DNA of 64,000 nt from Chromohalobacter marismortui (GTDB lineage Bacteria; Pseudomonadota; Gammaproteobacteria; Pseudomonadales; Halomonadaceae). The translations under genes and the position numbers were made by a program. The notes under the pieces are model-generated. The model saw only the letters and a list, made by a program, of their open reading frames with translations, was not told the origin of the DNA and made no database searches. Shown here in pieces: positions 10,207 through 20,529 of the stretch (the stretch's first letter is position 1; each line of letters opens with the position of its first letter). Where the stretch lies: contig NZ_SOBR01000007.1 of assembly GCF_004364315.1 (NCBI RefSeq), forward strand, positions 62,001 through 126,000, given 5' to 3'.

Positions 10207-11892
10207 TTAGAAGGCACGGCGCCGATAGGTGCGATAGCGCGGATACCAAAAATGGCGTTCGATAGCGTCCCACAGCGCTTCATCACTGGAAGACAGCGCG
10301 ACGTTCTCCTCCTGCGCCTGCTTGGCGACGGCGAAGGCGATATCCTTGCTGATCTCGCGGATGTCTCCCAATGACGGCAACAGTGCGCCTTTGCCGGTCT
10401 TGACGATGGGCGCGTTCTGAGCCAACGCGTTGGAAGCCGCCATCAGCATCTTGTCGGTGACGCGGGACGCGTTGGTCGCTACCACGCCCAAGCCAATGCC
10501 AGGGAAGATATAGGCGTTGTTGCACTGAGCGATCGCCACCTCGCGTTCGCCCACGCGCACCGGCGGGAAGGGACTGCCCGTGGCCACCAGCGCTTCGCCC
10601 TGCGTCCAGTCGAGCACGTCCTGCGGAACGGCCTCGACCTTGGAGGTCGGGTTGGAAAGCGGCATCACCAGCGGTTGGGCACAACCGGCGTGCAAGGTCT
10701 TGATCACTTCCTCCGAGAACAGGCCACGTTGCCCGGAAACCCCGATCAATACACTGGGTTTGGCATTGCGTATCACGTCGAGCAGATCACGGGCCTGGGA
10801 ATCCCAGTCGCTCAGGGTGGTAGTCTCATGCGCCAAGCGCTGCTGGAAGTCGTAGAGACCGTCCATGTCGCTGGTCAGCAACCCGAAACGGTCGACCATA
10901 TAAATGCGACGACGCGCTTCGGCCTCGCTCAACCCTTCCATGGTCATCGCCACCACGACCTGCTCGGCGATGCCGCAGCCCGCCGAACCGGCGCCGAGAA
11001 ACGCGATGGTCTGATCCTTGAGTGCCTCGCCCTTGGTCTTGCAAGCCGCCAGCAGCGTTCCCACGCACACGGCCGCCGTGCCCTGGATATCGTCGTTGAA
11101 GCAGCACAGCTGATCGCGATAACGCTCGAGCAACGGCATGGCGTTGGTCTGGGCGAAGTCCTCGAACTGCAACAGCACGTTGGGCCAGCGCCGTTGCAAC
11201 GCCTCCATGAACATGCCGATGAACTCGTCATACTCTTCCTGACTGACCCGCGGATGGCGCCAGCCCATATACATGGGGTCATCGAGCAGCTTCTGATTGT
11301 TGGTCCCCACGTCGAGCACGATAGGCAGCGTGTAGGCTGGGCTGATGCCGCCACAAGCGGTATACAGCGACAGCTTGCCGATGGGGATGCCCATGCCACC
11401 GATGCCCTGATCGCCCAGTCCCAGGATGCGCTCACCGTCGGTGGCCACGATCACGCGCACCTTGTCCTTGGTGGCACTCCGCAGGATATCGTCCATGCGG
11501 TGACGATCGGGATACGAAATGAAGAGCCCGCGGTGGTTACGGTAAATATTGGAGAACTCTTCGCATGCCTCCCCCACCGTGGGGGTATAGATGATCGGCA
11601 GCATTTCCTCGAGATGCTCTTCCAGCAGACGGAAGAATAGCGTCTCGTTGTCGTCCTGAATCGCCCGCAGATAAATATGCTTGTCGAGGTTGGTCTGACA
11701 CAGAGTGTACTGGTGATAAGCGCGCTCGAGTTGCTCTTCGATACTCTCGACATTCTGCGGCAGCAAGCCCACCAGATTGAACTCGACACGCTCTTCGCTG
11801 GTAAAGGCGCTGCCCTTGTTGAGTAGCGGCATCTCCAGCAGTGAGGGGCCAGCATAAGGAATATAAAGGGGACGCTTGGATGTTTCGCTCAT
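10207..11892 (-). CDS. maeA: NAD-dependent malic enzyme
   Basis: Oxidatively decarboxylates malate to pyruvate, linking the TCA cycle to pyruvate. The 561 residues (E. coli MaeA is 565) carry the N-terminal malic domain ([20 protein letters not shown]) and a nucleotide-binding domain with [14 protein letters not shown]. Start chosen at 11892 ([13 protein letters not shown]), as in the family; the ORF extends 43 codons further upstream without family resemblance. It is convergent with acnA and shares its terminator. NAD preference is inferred from similarity to the long MaeA/SfcA type rather than the MaeB type. Confidence 0.93.
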   Translation of the reverse strand: MSETSKRPLYIPYAGPSLLEMPLLNKGSAFTSEERVEFNLVGLLPQNVESIEEQLERAYHQYTLCQTNLDKHIYLRAIQDDNETLFFRLLEEHLEEMLPIIYTPTVGEACEEFSNIYRNHRGLFISYPDRHRMDDILRSATKDKVRVIVATDGERILGLGDQGIGGMGIPIGKLSLYTACGGISPAYTLPIVLDVGTNNQKLLDDPMYMGWRHPRVSQEEYDEFIGMFMEALQRRWPNVLLQFEDFAQTNAMPLLERYRDQLCCFNDDIQGTAAVCVGTLLAACKTKGEALKDQTIAFLGAGSAGCGIAEQVVVAMTMEGLSEAEARRRIYMVDRFGLLTSDMDGLYDFQQRLAHETTTLSDWDSQARDLLDVIRNAKPSVLIGVSGQRGLFSEEVIKTLHAGCAQPLVMPLSNPTSKVEAVPQDVLDWTQGEALVATGSPFPPVRVGEREVAIAQCNNAYIFPGIGLGVVATNASRVTDKMLMAASNALAQNAPIVKTGKGALLPSLGDIREISKDIAFAVAKQAQEENVALSSSDEALWDAIERHFWYPRYRTYRRRAF

Positions 11893-12044
11893 CGTTTGCC
11901 TCACGCAGGTGACGGAACTCGGAGCCCAGAGACTCCACACGGCTCGCGCTTCACTATACACGCCACCTTGCCACCCGCGCACGCCACAACGATGCACGGC
12001 GCCCCTCGGGACGCCGTGCACCGTTCAAACGTGTCGGTCGCGAC

Positions 12045-13268
12045 TCAGCCACTGCGCGCCACGGGGCGTGACGGCCCCGAGAAGAACCACGGGCGCAGCC
12101 GCACACCCAGCATGTTGCCGGCGAAGGCCGCGACCAGCCATAGCCAGCCATGCAGGCTGCCCGACGCGATGCCGCCAAAATAGGCACCAATGTTGCAGCC
12201 GAACGCCAAGCGCGCACCATACCCCAGCAGGAACCCGCCGATGGCTGCCGCTACCACGGAACGTAGCGGAATGCTGAATTTCGGCGCGAAGCGGCCCGCC
12301 AGCGCCGCGGCGGCCATCGCCCCCAGGATGATGCCGATATTCATCACGGTGGTGATGTCACTCCAGACGCTTGCCTTCAAGGCTGCCGCATTGCCGGCCG
12401 CCTGCCAATAGCCCCAACCGCTGACATTGCCGCCCAGCGCTTCGAAGATCTTGGCCCCCCACAGCGCAAACGCCGAGGTAATGCCCCATGGGCGTCCGGC
12501 GAGTGCCAGCGTGATGAAGTTGAGCACTGCCAGCCCCACCGCACCGGCCAATAACGGCCAGGGGCCTTGCAGCCAACGCGAGCGACCGGCCTCGACCTGC
12601 GGCGCGCGTTCCAGCTGAGCGTGCCGACGCTTCTCCATGGCCACCGTCAACGCCGCGATCGCGGCGAACAAGACCAGGCTCACGACGATACCGCCGCCCA
12701 CGCCGAACAGGCCATGCAACGATGTCGGCTGAAACGCCGGCCATGTCTGCCACCAGGCAAAATGCGCCGTGCCGACCAGGGAGCCGACGATGAAGAACAC
12801 CAGGGTGATCACCATGCGCGCATTACCACCGCCCACCGTGAATAGGGTCCCCGAGGCGCAGCCGCCGCCGAGTTGCATGCCCAACCCGAACAGGAACGCA
12901 CCGACCAGGACCGATACCCCAATGGGTGCGATATAGCCGGACACCGGCGTGCCAAACAGAGTGCCCGCCCCTAGCGCGGGGAAGAACAGCACCACCGCCA
13001 AGGCCAACATGACCATCTGTGCGCGCAGGCCGCGTCCGCGACGCTCGGTAATGAACACACGCCATGCCGAGGTGAAACCGAAGGCCGCATGATAGAGCAC
13101 CATGCCCAAGGCGCCCCCGACGATCATCAGCAGGCCCGTGGCGACCCCGAAGGCCGTGCCCACGGCCAGGGCGCTCAGGAGCAAGACGATCGCCGCTGCC
13201 AATGCCAAGGGCGGTACGCCGCGACGCGGCATCGGCGAAGCGGATGAAACGCTGGATGCATCAGGCAT
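12045..13268 (-). CDS. YeeE/YedE-family membrane transporter (sulfur compound uptake)
   Basis: Multi-pass inner-membrane protein of 407 residues with about ten hydrophobic segments, in two homologous halves. Conserved glycine/cysteine motifs are GGGCASGT in the first half and FGCNIGAYFGG in the second. These cysteines line the path in the thiosulfate transporter YeeE/TsuA, so thiosulfate or a related sulfur species is a reasonable substrate, not proven here. The ATG at 13268 is preferred because AGGAGG lies five bases upstream; a GTG three bases earlier is too close to it. No partner TsuB/TusA-like gene is adjacent. Confidence 0.83.
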   Translation of the reverse strand: MPDASSVSSASPMPRRGVPPLALAAAIVLLLSALAVGTAFGVATGLLMIVGGALGMVLYHAAFGFTSAWRVFITERRGRGLRAQMVMLALAVVLFFPALGAGTLFGTPVSGYIAPIGVSVLVGAFLFGLGMQLGGGCASGTLFTVGGGNARMVITLVFFIVGSLVGTAHFAWWQTWPAFQPTSLHGLFGVGGGIVVSLVLFAAIAALTVAMEKRRHAQLERAPQVEAGRSRWLQGPWPLLAGAVGLAVLNFITLALAGRPWGITSAFALWGAKIFEALGGNVSGWGYWQAAGNAAALKASVWSDITTVMNIGIILGAMAAAALAGRFAPKFSIPLRSVVAAAIGGFLLGYGARLAFGCNIGAYFGGIASGSLHGWLWLVAAFAGNMLGVRLRPWFFSGPSRPVARSG

Positions 13269-13374
13269 CACAACCTCCTGTCATCATTTGAATGGAAATT
13301 GTTGCCTATCTTAGCGGCTGACCAGACCTTTTAAAAATTCATAAAAAGAATTCACGCTATAGCGTTTGGCAATA

Positions 13375-13410
13375 TAAAAACAAGGCCCGTATCGTCAGAC
13401 ACGGGCCTTG
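13375..13410 (-). terminator. Rho-independent terminator after trpS
   Basis: Perfect 10-bp stem (CAAGGCCCGT with ACGGGCCTTG, 10-base loop) followed on the minus strand by TTTTTATATT, 41 bases past the trpS stop. It is a canonical intrinsic terminator. Confidence 0.92.
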
Positions 13411-13451
13411 GCAGCGCGACAGGCGCGCCGAGAAAAAGAGCGGCGGAGGCG

Positions 13452-14465
13452 CTACACGAAACGCCCCAGGCCAGCGACCTCGCGCACGCGCTCCATGAGC
13501 GGTTGTGCCTCGGCGCGCGCCTTCTCGGCCCCCTGCTTGAGCACGTTCTCGATATGGCCGGGATCCTCGAGCAAAGCGTTATACCGCTCGCGAGGCTCGC
13601 GCAGATGCGCGTTGAGGTATTCGAAGACCCGATCCTTGGCCGCTCCCCAACCGATACCATTCGCGTACTCGGTGCGCATGGCAGCGGTCTCTTCTGCGGA
13701 AGCGAATGCCGAGAAGATCTGGAACAGTGTGCAGCTGTCGGGATCCTTGGGTTCGCCGGGCTCAAGGGAGTTGGTCTTGATCTTGCGCACCAGCTTCTGG
13801 AGCTTCTTCTCTGAGACGAACAGCGGAATGGTGTTGTTGTAACTCTTGGACATCTTGCGGCCATCGAGCCCATTCAACACTTCGACCTTATCGTCGACCA
13901 CTGCCTCGGGCAGCGTGAAATACTGCCCCTTGTAGAGATGATTGAAGCGCCCGCCCATGTCGCGCGCCATCTCGATATGCTGGATCTGGTCGCGCCCCAC
14001 CGGGACTTTATTGGCATTGAACATCAAGATGTCCGCCGCCATCAGCACCGGATAACCGAACAGCCCCATGCTCACGCCTTTATCCATGTCCTGATGGCCA
14101 AGCTCTTCATTCTCGGCCACCGCCGCCTTGTAGGCATGAGCACGGTTCATCAGCCCCTTGGCACAAACACAGGACAGCATCCAGGTCAGCTCGGGAATCT
14201 CGGGGATGTCCGACTGGCGATAGAAAACGGCGTTATCGGTATCCAACCCCAGCGCCAGCCAGGTAGCGGCGATTTCCAGACGCGATTGCTGTACGCGCCG
14301 GGGGTCCTGGCACTTGATCAGCGCATGCAGATCAGCGAGGAAGTAGAAGGAATCCACATCGGGGCGCTGGCTGGCCTCGATGGCCGGCTTGATGGCCCCG
14401 ACATAGTTGCCGAGATGCGGGGTGCCGGTGGTGGTAATGCCGGTCAGAACGCGTGTCTTGGTCAT
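13452..14465 (-). CDS. trpS: Tryptophanyl-tRNA synthetase
   Basis: Class I synthetase that charges tRNA-Trp. The 337-residue protein has the HIGH-like signature as TPHLGN (about 15-20) and KMSKS (204-208). The start is ATG 14465 ([14 protein letters not shown]), which fits the family N-terminus; 33 additional in-frame upstream codons look non-coding. It lies downstream of ald on the same strand (stop of ald to start of trpS 98 bases) and ends at a strong terminator. Confidence 0.96.
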   Translation of the reverse strand: MTKTRVLTGITTTGTPHLGNYVGAIKPAIEASQRPDVDSFYFLADLHALIKCQDPRRVQQSRLEIAATWLALGLDTDNAVFYRQSDIPEIPELTWMLSCVCAKGLMNRAHAYKAAVAENEELGHQDMDKGVSMGLFGYPVLMAADILMFNANKVPVGRDQIQHIEMARDMGGRFNHLYKGQYFTLPEAVVDDKVEVLNGLDGRKMSKSYNNTIPLFVSEKKLQKLVRKIKTNSLEPGEPKDPDSCTLFQIFSAFASAEETAAMRTEYANGIGWGAAKDRVFEYLNAHLREPRERYNALLEDPGHIENVLKQGAEKARAEAQPLMERVREVAGLGRFV

Positions 14466-14563
14466 GGAATTGGGCTGATCGCAACGAAATGTGAGAATCC
14501 GCCCAGTGTACAACGACGTCCCGGCCAAGGCGACCGGCCCCACCGGGACATCGCCACGCCGCA

Positions 14564-15679
14564 CTACCCCAGCAGGCTCGCCGGATCGGTGACCTCCAGG
14601 CCGAATGCCTGCGCCACCGCCGGATGCGTTATGCGTCCAGCATGCACGTTGAGCCCCTTGAGGAAGTGGGAATCCTCCGCCAAGGCGCCTTGCCAGCCTT
14701 TATCGGCCAAGGCCAGCACGAAAGGCAAAGTCGCATTGGTCAGTGCCTGGGTAGAGGTACGTGCCACGGCGCCCGGCATGTTGGCGACGCAGTAATGCAC
14801 CACGCCGTCCACGACATAGGTGGGATCGGCGTGGGTCGTCGCGCGACTCGTCTCGAAACAACCGCCTTGGTCGATGGCCACGTCCACCAACACACTGCCC
14901 GGACGCATGTCACCGAGCATCTCGCGCGTGATCAACTTGGGGGCCTGCGCGCCGGGCACCAGCACCGCGCCGACGACAATATCCGACTCGCGGACCGCGG
15001 TTTCCAAGGCATCCGCCGTCGAATACACAGTATTCAAGCGGCCTTGATAGCGATGGTCGAGCACTTCCAGCCGCTCCAACGACTTGTCGAGCACGGTGAC
15101 ATCCGCCCCCAGTCCCAGCGCCATGCGTGCGGCATTCTCGCCGACCACGCCACCGCCGATCACGGTGACCTTGGCCGGCGCCACGCCGGGCACCCCAGGG
15201 ATCAGAATACCGGCACCGCCCTGCGCCTTTTCCAGGCTATGCGCGCCGGCCTGCACGGCCATGCGGCCGGCGACACGACTCATCGGCGCCAGAAGCGGCA
15301 AACCGCCCTCTTCGTCGGTGATCGTCTCGTAGGCGATGCAGGTCGCTTCGCTGTCCATCAGCCCTCGTGTCAGCGACTCCTCGGCGGCCAGATGCAGGTA
15401 GGTGAACAGCGTATGGCTCGGCTTGAGGCGCTTGACCTCTTCCGGCTGAGGTTCCTTCACCTTGACGATCAATTCGGCGTTATCCCATAGCGCGTCGAGG
15501 TCTTGCTCGATACGCGCCCCCGCCGTCTCGTATTCGGCGTCGGGGAATCCGGCTCCCTCGCCTGCCGAGGCCTGCACGGCCACGCGATGACCGCGTGCCA
15601 CCAGCTCGCGCACCACGCTTGGCGTCAAGGCGACACGATATTCATGATTCTTGATTTCCTTGGGTACGGCGATTTTCAT
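14564..15679 (-). CDS. ald: Alanine dehydrogenase
   Basis: NAD-dependent interconversion of L-alanine and pyruvate plus ammonia. The 371 residues start [20 protein letters not shown], the typical Ald opening containing the substrate-binding arginine of the RVALTP motif, and include the Rossmann motif [12 protein letters not shown] and [14 protein letters not shown]. Length and all family landmarks are intact. The 195 bases upstream (to 15874) hold its promoter region and no other gene. Co-transcription with trpS is possible. Confidence 0.95.
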   Translation of the reverse strand: MKIAVPKEIKNHEYRVALTPSVVRELVARGHRVAVQASAGEGAGFPDAEYETAGARIEQDLDALWDNAELIVKVKEPQPEEVKRLKPSHTLFTYLHLAAEESLTRGLMDSEATCIAYETITDEEGGLPLLAPMSRVAGRMAVQAGAHSLEKAQGGAGILIPGVPGVAPAKVTVIGGGVVGENAARMALGLGADVTVLDKSLERLEVLDHRYQGRLNTVYSTADALETAVRESDIVVGAVLVPGAQAPKLITREMLGDMRPGSVLVDVAIDQGGCFETSRATTHADPTYVVDGVVHYCVANMPGAVARTSTQALTNATLPFVLALADKGWQGALAEDSHFLKGLNVHAGRITHPAVAQAFGLEVTDPASLLG

Positions 15680-15874
15680 GGCGCCTCCGCTTAATGACGT
15701 GATCGAAATAGGCTCAACGTCTACCTATTACAGCACACGCACAGGAATCTGAGGGAGGTCAAAGGCAAAACGGGATGACGTGCTATAAAGCCACACTTCT
15801 ATAGAAAACTTTGCGCTGACAGCGTCCATGACCGAACGATTTGCGACGGCTATACCCTGCATAGCCTGCGCATC

Positions 15875-16198
15875 TCAGACGGGACGCGTCTGACCACACT
15901 GCCAGCAGGTATCGAAGACACCCTCCAGCCTTTCTCCACAGGCAGGGCAACGCCAGTTCGGGCGATCCTCAGCGGGGCCATTGAGGGCTTCATCAACCAA
16001 CGCCTCGGCGCGCTGACGATGCCCTACCGGCACCCAGACCTCAGGTTCGCACTCGCCAGGCGGCAGTTCGCCGGCGCCACCGCCAAGGGTCATGTTGTGC
16101 AGCACGGGCACCAAACCGGCGCTGGCCAGCACGTTGTGCACGTGATTGACCAGCAACGCGTTGGGATGACGAAAGACGCGCACGCTCTCGAGTGTCAT
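15875..16198 (-). CDS. DUF2007-type protein with C-terminal zinc ribbon
   Basis: A 107-residue protein. Residues 1-75 (MTLESVRVFRHPNALLVNH onward) resemble the DUF2007 'putative signal transducing' domain, a small fold related to PII-like proteins. The C-terminus carries CPACG and CWQCG, a four-cysteine zinc ribbon. Its start lies two bases after the stop of the rlmI-like gene, so the two are very likely co-transcribed and translationally coupled. Function unknown; a role tied to RNA methylation or translation is only a guess from context. Confidence 0.8.
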   Translation of the reverse strand: MTLESVRVFRHPNALLVNHVHNVLASAGLVPVLHNMTLGGGAGELPPGECEPEVWVPVGHRQRAEALVDEALNGPAEDRPNWRCPACGERLEGVFDTCWQCGQTRPV

Positions 16199-16200
16199 GA

Positions 16201-17391
16201 TCAGTTCCTGAAAATCCGCACGCCGAGCGCTTTCAGGTAAGCGGTTTCGGGAATCGCGGGATGCACGGGATGATCCGCTCCCTGGTGGCCCTGGTAGATG
16301 ACCTGGCCGTGACGGTCCTGATGGCGTACCGCGCCGCGTACGCACTCCATCAAACGTTCCGGTGCCAGATGCATCGAGCACGATGCCGAGAGCAGCATGC
16401 CATCGCGCCCCAATAGCCGGATCGCCTCACGGTTGAGCCGTGAGTAGGCACGCTCGCCGTTGGGAATATCCTTGCGACGCTTGATGAAAGCCGGTGGGTC
16501 GAGCACGATCACGTCGAATTGCTCGCCTTCCGCCTTGAGCGCCGCCAGGGCCTCGAAAGCCTCGCCCTCACCGACGGCCACTTGCTCGGCCAGGCCGTTG
16601 AGTGCGGCGTTCTCGGCGACACGTTCCAGGGCTTGTGCGGAGCTGTCCACGCACAGCACCTCGCTGGCGCCATGTGCAGCCGCCTGAACGCCCCAGCCGC
16701 CCACGTAGCTGAAGACGTCAAGCACGCGCTTGCCGGCGACCAAGCCATTGAGCCATGACCGGTTGGCGCGATGATCGAAGAACCAGCCGGTCTTCTGGCC
16801 ATCGAGCACCGGCACCACGAAGCGCACACCGTTTTCCTCGAGCAGCACTTGGTCGGGCAACTCGCCATAGGCGACCTCGACCTCATCGCCGAGCTGTTCC
16901 CGGCGACGCCCGGAAGAATCGTTCTTGAACACGATGGCGCGTGGCGCCAGCACCTTCTCGAGCGCGGCGATGATCTCGTCGCGCATCCGGTCCATGCCCA
17001 CGGTATTGAGCTGCACGACCAGCACGTCATCGAAGCGATCGACGATGAGCCCCGGCAACAGGTCGCCCTCGCCATGCACCAGGCGATAAAAGGGCTTGGC
17101 AAACAGCCGCGCGCGCAGGCTCAACGCTTGCTTGAAACGGTGGACCAGCAGCGAACGGTCGAGACGCACATCGACGTCCCGCGAGACGATACGCGCGCAG
17201 ATAAGTGAATGCGGATTGACGTAGGCAATGCCCATCGGCTTGCCATTGGCGGCCTCGATGACCGCCTGGGCGCCCGGTTCGAAATCCTTCAACGGCGTGG
17301 CCGCGATATCGATCTCGTTGGAATAGAGCCATAAATGGCCCGCCTTGAGACGCCGATCGGCGTTTTTCTTGAGGCGTAGACGTTCGGTCAC
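16201..17391 (-). CDS. rlmI: 23S rRNA (cytosine-5)-methyltransferase, RlmI-like
   Basis: SAM-dependent class I methyltransferase; E. coli RlmI makes m5C1962 in 23S rRNA. With a GTG start at 17391 (reading TERLRLKKNADRRL) the product is 396 residues, exactly the E. coli RlmI length, and AGAGG is correctly spaced upstream. The open frame continues 118 codons farther, but that part overlaps mutM in another frame and looks non-coding. It has an N-terminal PUA-like domain, SAM motif VLDVFSYVGGWG and catalytic-loop motif VLDPPAF. It lies between mutM and a DUF2007 gene in one minus-strand unit. Confidence 0.9.
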   Translation of the reverse strand: MTERLRLKKNADRRLKAGHLWLYSNEIDIAATPLKDFEPGAQAVIEAANGKPMGIAYVNPHSLICARIVSRDVDVRLDRSLLVHRFKQALSLRARLFAKPFYRLVHGEGDLLPGLIVDRFDDVLVVQLNTVGMDRMRDEIIAALEKVLAPRAIVFKNDSSGRRREQLGDEVEVAYGELPDQVLLEENGVRFVVPVLDGQKTGWFFDHRANRSWLNGLVAGKRVLDVFSYVGGWGVQAAAHGASEVLCVDSSAQALERVAENAALNGLAEQVAVGEGEAFEALAALKAEGEQFDVIVLDPPAFIKRRKDIPNGERAYSRLNREAIRLLGRDGMLLSASCSMHLAPERLMECVRGAVRHQDRHGQVIYQGHQGADHPVHPAIPETAYLKALGVRIFRN

Positions 17392-17431
17392 AGAAAACCT
17401 CTTGGCGAAGACATCGCGCCGCGCGGAACGC

Positions 17432-18247
17432 TCAGCGCTGACAATGGGGACAAAAAACACTGGCACGCTGACCCAGCGTAGCCAAGCGTAAAGACTCGCC
17501 GCAACGCCGGCAGGGGGCTTCTTGACGCCCATAGACGTTGAGGCGCTGAGCGAAATAACCCGGCTCGCCGGTGCCGCTGACGAAATCACGCAGTGTGGTA
17601 CCACCCTGCGTGATCGCTGCCGCCAGCACCTCGCGCACCGCCTCGGCCAGACGCTCATAGCGTTCGCGGGAGATGCGTCCCGCCGCGCGACGGGGATCGA
17701 TCCCCGCCAGGAACAACGCTTCGCTGGCGTAGATGTTGCCGACACCCACGACCACGGCGTTATCCATCAGGAACGGTTTGACGGCGATGCGCCGCTTGCG
17801 TGACAACCGATAGAGACGCTCGCCATCGAAATCCGGCGATAACGGCTCGGGGCCCAGGCGCGCCAAGCGTGGGTCCTCGAACGGCGAGCCCTGCAGCCAA
17901 TCGACGAAGCCGAAACGCCGTGGGTCGTGATAACGCAGGATCGCGCCATCTTCCACGACCAGATCGACATGGTCGTGCTTTCTGGGCATATCGCCGAGAC
18001 GCGCCACACGCAGGCTCCCGGACATGCCCAGATGCCACAGCAAGGTACGCTCGCCGACGGGCATGAGCAGGTACTTGGCTCGCCGACCGAGGTCGCCGAT
18101 GCAATGGCCCACGAGCGTATCCGCCAGATCGTCCGGGACCGGCGTGCGCAGGCGCGACTGACGCACGATGACCTCGCGAATCTCGCGCCCTTCTATGTAG
18201 GGCGCAATACCGCGACGCGTCGTTTCGACTTCGGGGAGTTCGGGCAT
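17432..18247 (-). CDS. mutM: Formamidopyrimidine-DNA glycosylase
   Basis: Base-excision repair enzyme that removes 8-oxoguanine and formamidopyrimidines and nicks the abasic site. The 271 residues begin [13 protein letters not shown] with the catalytic Pro2 and Glu3, and end in the four-cysteine zinc finger CRRCG...CPHC (about 245-270) that binds DNA. The internal motif [11 protein letters not shown] is typical. It lies just upstream of rlmI on the same strand, 40 bases apart. Confidence 0.96.
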   Translation of the reverse strand: MPELPEVETTRRGIAPYIEGREIREVIVRQSRLRTPVPDDLADTLVGHCIGDLGRRAKYLLMPVGERTLLWHLGMSGSLRVARLGDMPRKHDHVDLVVEDGAILRYHDPRRFGFVDWLQGSPFEDPRLARLGPEPLSPDFDGERLYRLSRKRRIAVKPFLMDNAVVVGVGNIYASEALFLAGIDPRRAAGRISRERYERLAEAVREVLAAAITQGGTTLRDFVSGTGEPGYFAQRLNVYGRQEAPCRRCGESLRLATLGQRASVFCPHCQR

Positions 18248-18280
18248 GCTGGTCTCCCGCCACCTTTCTTGCTGGCATAA

Positions 18281-18306
18281 AAAAACCCGGAGCGACCCGG
18301 GTTTTT
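18281..18306 (-). terminator. Intrinsic terminator after rpmG
   Basis: AAAAACCCGG and CCGGGTTTTT arms (loop about six bases) with a run of T residues on the minus strand, about 40 bases past the rpmG stop. Two more small hairpins lie between it and the rpmG coding region. Confidence 0.88.
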
Positions 18307-18346
18307 CTGACAGGTGAACGTCACCTGTGGCGAAGGAGGACCAAGA

Positions 18347-18502
18347 TCACTTGATCTTGGCTTCCTTGTACATCACGTGCTTGCGGACGACCGGGTCGAA
18401 TTTTTTCATTTCGAGCTTGTCCGGTGTATTCCGCTTGTTCTTGTCGGTGGTGTAGAAATGGCCGGTTCCGGCGCTGGACACCATCTTGATCTTGTCACGC
18501 AT
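18347..18502 (-). CDS. rpmG: 50S ribosomal protein L33
   Basis: A 51-residue basic protein whose translation begins [19 protein letters not shown] and ends YKEAKIK, the L33 signature. It belongs to the cysteine-free type, so no zinc is needed. It follows rpmB by 30 bases, the standard rpmB-rpmG ribosomal operon, and is ended by an intrinsic terminator. The last codons form half of a near-perfect palindrome (18341-18349 and 18352-18360). Confidence 0.95.
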
Positions 18503-18532
18503 GACTCATTACTCCCTGTTTGGACGCGCTGT

Positions 18533-18769
18533 TTAGACGCGGTCACCACGCTTGCGAATATCGCTGAGCACTTCTTCAATGCCCTTCTTGTCGATGACAC
18601 GCATGCCCTTGGAGGAAACGCGCAGCTTGACGAAGCGCTTCTCGCTTTCCACCCAGAAACGGTGGGTGTGCAAGTTCGGCACGAAACGACGGCGAGTTTT
18701 CCGCTGGGAGTGAGAAACGTTGTTACCAGTCACCGGGCGCTTACCGGTAACCTGACATACTTGGGACAT
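18533..18769 (-). CDS. rpmB: 50S ribosomal protein L28
   Basis: A 78-residue basic ribosomal protein, starting [20 protein letters not shown], with the usual [10 protein letters not shown] and C-terminal [15 protein letters not shown] segments. I chose ATG 18769; an in-frame ATG four codons upstream is not the family start, and AGG of the Shine-Dalgarno sequence would fall inside it. First gene of the rpmB-rpmG operon, with radC lying upstream on the same strand as in many proteobacteria. Confidence 0.95.
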   Translation of the reverse strand: MSQVCQVTGKRPVTGNNVSHSQRKTRRRFVPNLHTHRFWVESEKRFVKLRVSSKGMRVIDKKGIEEVLSDIRKRGDRV

Positions 18770-18937
18770 GGAAGCCTCCAACCACTGGCGAGTTGTTCAA
18801 AACCTGTCGGGCAAACCGGGAATGGCAGGCTACCGCCTTCTGCCCTGATTCAAAGGGCGTACTTTATACCAGACGTCAAGCCTTGCCGCAAGCTTGCGGG
18901 GCTCGACGACATCCAACCTGGCATCGCGGCACGGCAC

Positions 18938-19612
18938 TCAAAGCCACCCACGTTCGGCGAACGATACTACCTCACCATCACCGACGACGAAATGATCCAG
19001 TACGCGGATCTCGAAGAGACCCAGCGCTTCCTTGAGACGCTGGGTGATCCGACGGTCGGCGTCGCTTGGCTCGGCCACTCCCGAAGGATGGTTGTGCGCA
19101 AATATCAACGCGCCGGCGTTGAGCGCCAACGCTCGGCGCGATACCTCACGTGGGTAGACGGACGCGCTGTCGAGCGTGCCTTGCGACAGCGTCTCGAAGC
19201 GAATGACCCGGTGCTGCGTATCCAGAAACAATGCCGCAAACGCCTCGTGGGGCAAGTGACGAAGCTGCGAGGTCAAGAACTGCCGCACCAAGGCCGGCGA
19301 TGTCAGCGCACCGCCGCGCTCCAACAAGCTCCCCAGGTGGCGCCGTGATAATTCCAGCGACGCCTGAAGCTGTACATACTTGGCTTCGCCCAGCCCATGC
19401 TCCGCACAAAAGCGCGCCTGATCGGCCTCCAGCAAGGGCCGCAGACCTCCGAAAGCCACCAGCAGGTCACGTGCGAGGTCCACCGCCGAACGCCCTTTGA
19501 CCCCTACACGCAGGAAGATCGCCAGCAACTCGGCATCCGACAGCACCGGCGCCCCCAGGGTAAGCAACTTTTCACGCGGACGCTCGCCTTCCGGCCAATC
19601 GCGAATTCCCAT
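18938..19612 (-). CDS. radC: RadC-family JAB-domain protein
   Basis: A 224-residue RadC homologue with an N-terminal helix-hairpin-helix-like region (about 20-75) and a C-terminal JAB/MPN metalloprotease-like fold: E123, H173 and H175 of HNHPSG, and the downstream aspartates in EPSDAD form the zinc site. Despite the name, a direct role in DNA repair is doubtful in the literature and its substrate is unknown. It starts at ATG 19612 and sits upstream of rpmB-rpmG, the conserved gammaproteobacterial position. It is divergent from the gntR-type regulator across a 170-bp AT-rich spacer. Confidence 0.94.
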   Translation of the reverse strand: MGIRDWPEGERPREKLLTLGAPVLSDAELLAIFLRVGVKGRSAVDLARDLLVAFGGLRPLLEADQARFCAEHGLGEAKYVQLQASLELSRRHLGSLLERGGALTSPALVRQFLTSQLRHLPHEAFAALFLDTQHRVIRFETLSQGTLDSASVYPREVSRRALALNAGALIFAHNHPSGVAEPSDADRRITQRLKEALGLFEIRVLDHFVVGDGEVVSFAERGWL

Positions 19613-19782
19613 TGGCGGCTCCCTTCAAAGATGGAGGTCACGCTATACCAGATACTATATCAAATATAGCTAATAAAAAATCAATCGCCTATACCTACCC
19701 CCCCCCAACCAAAGTTGCATCGCATGACTGGCTAACCTGACTACCATACTAGTCATACAACACATTGATTCAGGATCTTCAC
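19613..19782. promoter_or_regulatory. Divergent promoter region radC / GntR operon
   Basis: AT-rich spacer unlike its surroundings. It contains a small palindrome CTATAT-CAA-ATATAG (19655-19669), a run of nine C residues (19698-19706), an inverted repeat GACTA (19739-19743) / TAGTC (19750-19754) and an ATGACT / AGTCAT pair (19724-19729 and 19751-19756). FCD-type GntR regulators usually bind short inverted repeats near their own promoter, so the pair just upstream of 19783 is the best operator candidate. This is inferred by eye. Confidence 0.4.
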
Positions 19783-20529
19783 ATGACGCCATCGCTGCTC
19801 GCGCTCTGGGAGGAACAGCCCGACGGCAATGTCCGTCAACGCCTCTATGCGGTCCTGCGCCAGTCGATCATTCGCATGACCTTGGCGCCCGGCCAGGCGC
19901 TGTCGGAGAAGGAGATCGCCGAGACCTTCGCGGTCAGCCGCCAGCCGGTCCGCGAGGCCTTCATCCGGCTCTCGGAAGCCGGCCTGATCGAGGTACGCCC
20001 GCAACGCGGCACCTACGTCGTGCACATTTCTCGAGCCGATGTCATGGAGGCACGTTTCGTTCGCGAAGCCATCGAGATCGCCGTCGCCCGGGATGCCGCC
20101 GAGCAGGGGCTCGATGCAGCGATTCGCGACGAGCTCCACGAGCTCGTCGCTCGCCAGCGGCGCTGCATCGAGGCACAGGACCATGACCGCTTCTATCGTC
20201 TCGACGAGGATTTCCACCGCATCCTGGCACTGGGCACCGGTCACGATGCCGCCTGGCGCGTGACCCAGGAGGTCAAGGCCCAGCTCGACCGGGTGCGTTA
20301 CCTGAGCGTGCCGGACGCCACCCCCATCACCAAGCTGGTCGACCAGCACACCCGCATCCTCGACGGTATCGTCGCGCGCGACGCCGACGCCGCCGAACAG
20401 GCCGTGAAGGAGCACCTGCGCGAGATACTCAGCTCACTGCCGGCGCTGATCGAACGCTTCCCCGAGCTCTTCGAAGCCGCTGCGTCCGGTAGCCGTCGAA
20501 CCCCGCTGCTTTCTGGAGCCAGTGCATGA
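19783..20529 (+). CDS. GntR-family transcriptional regulator (FCD subfamily)
   Basis: 248-residue regulator with an N-terminal winged helix-turn-helix (about residues 20-85, including [20 protein letters not shown]) and a C-terminal all-helical FCD ligand-binding domain that normally carries a metal-binding histidine/aspartate set and senses small carboxylates. Start ATG 19783 has AGGA upstream. It overlaps the next gene (manD) by four bases (ATGA), so it is the first gene of the sugar-acid operon and most likely its local repressor. The effector is probably a pathway aldonate or keto-sugar acid (inference). Confidence 0.88.
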   Translation: MTPSLLALWEEQPDGNVRQRLYAVLRQSIIRMTLAPGQALSEKEIAETFAVSRQPVREAFIRLSEAGLIEVRPQRGTYVVHISRADVMEARFVREAIEIAVARDAAEQGLDAAIRDELHELVARQRRCIEAQDHDRFYRLDEDFHRILALGTGHDAAWRVTQEVKAQLDRVRYLSVPDATPITKLVDQHTRILDGIVARDADAAEQAVKEHLREILSSLPALIERFPELFEAAASGSRRTPLLSGASA

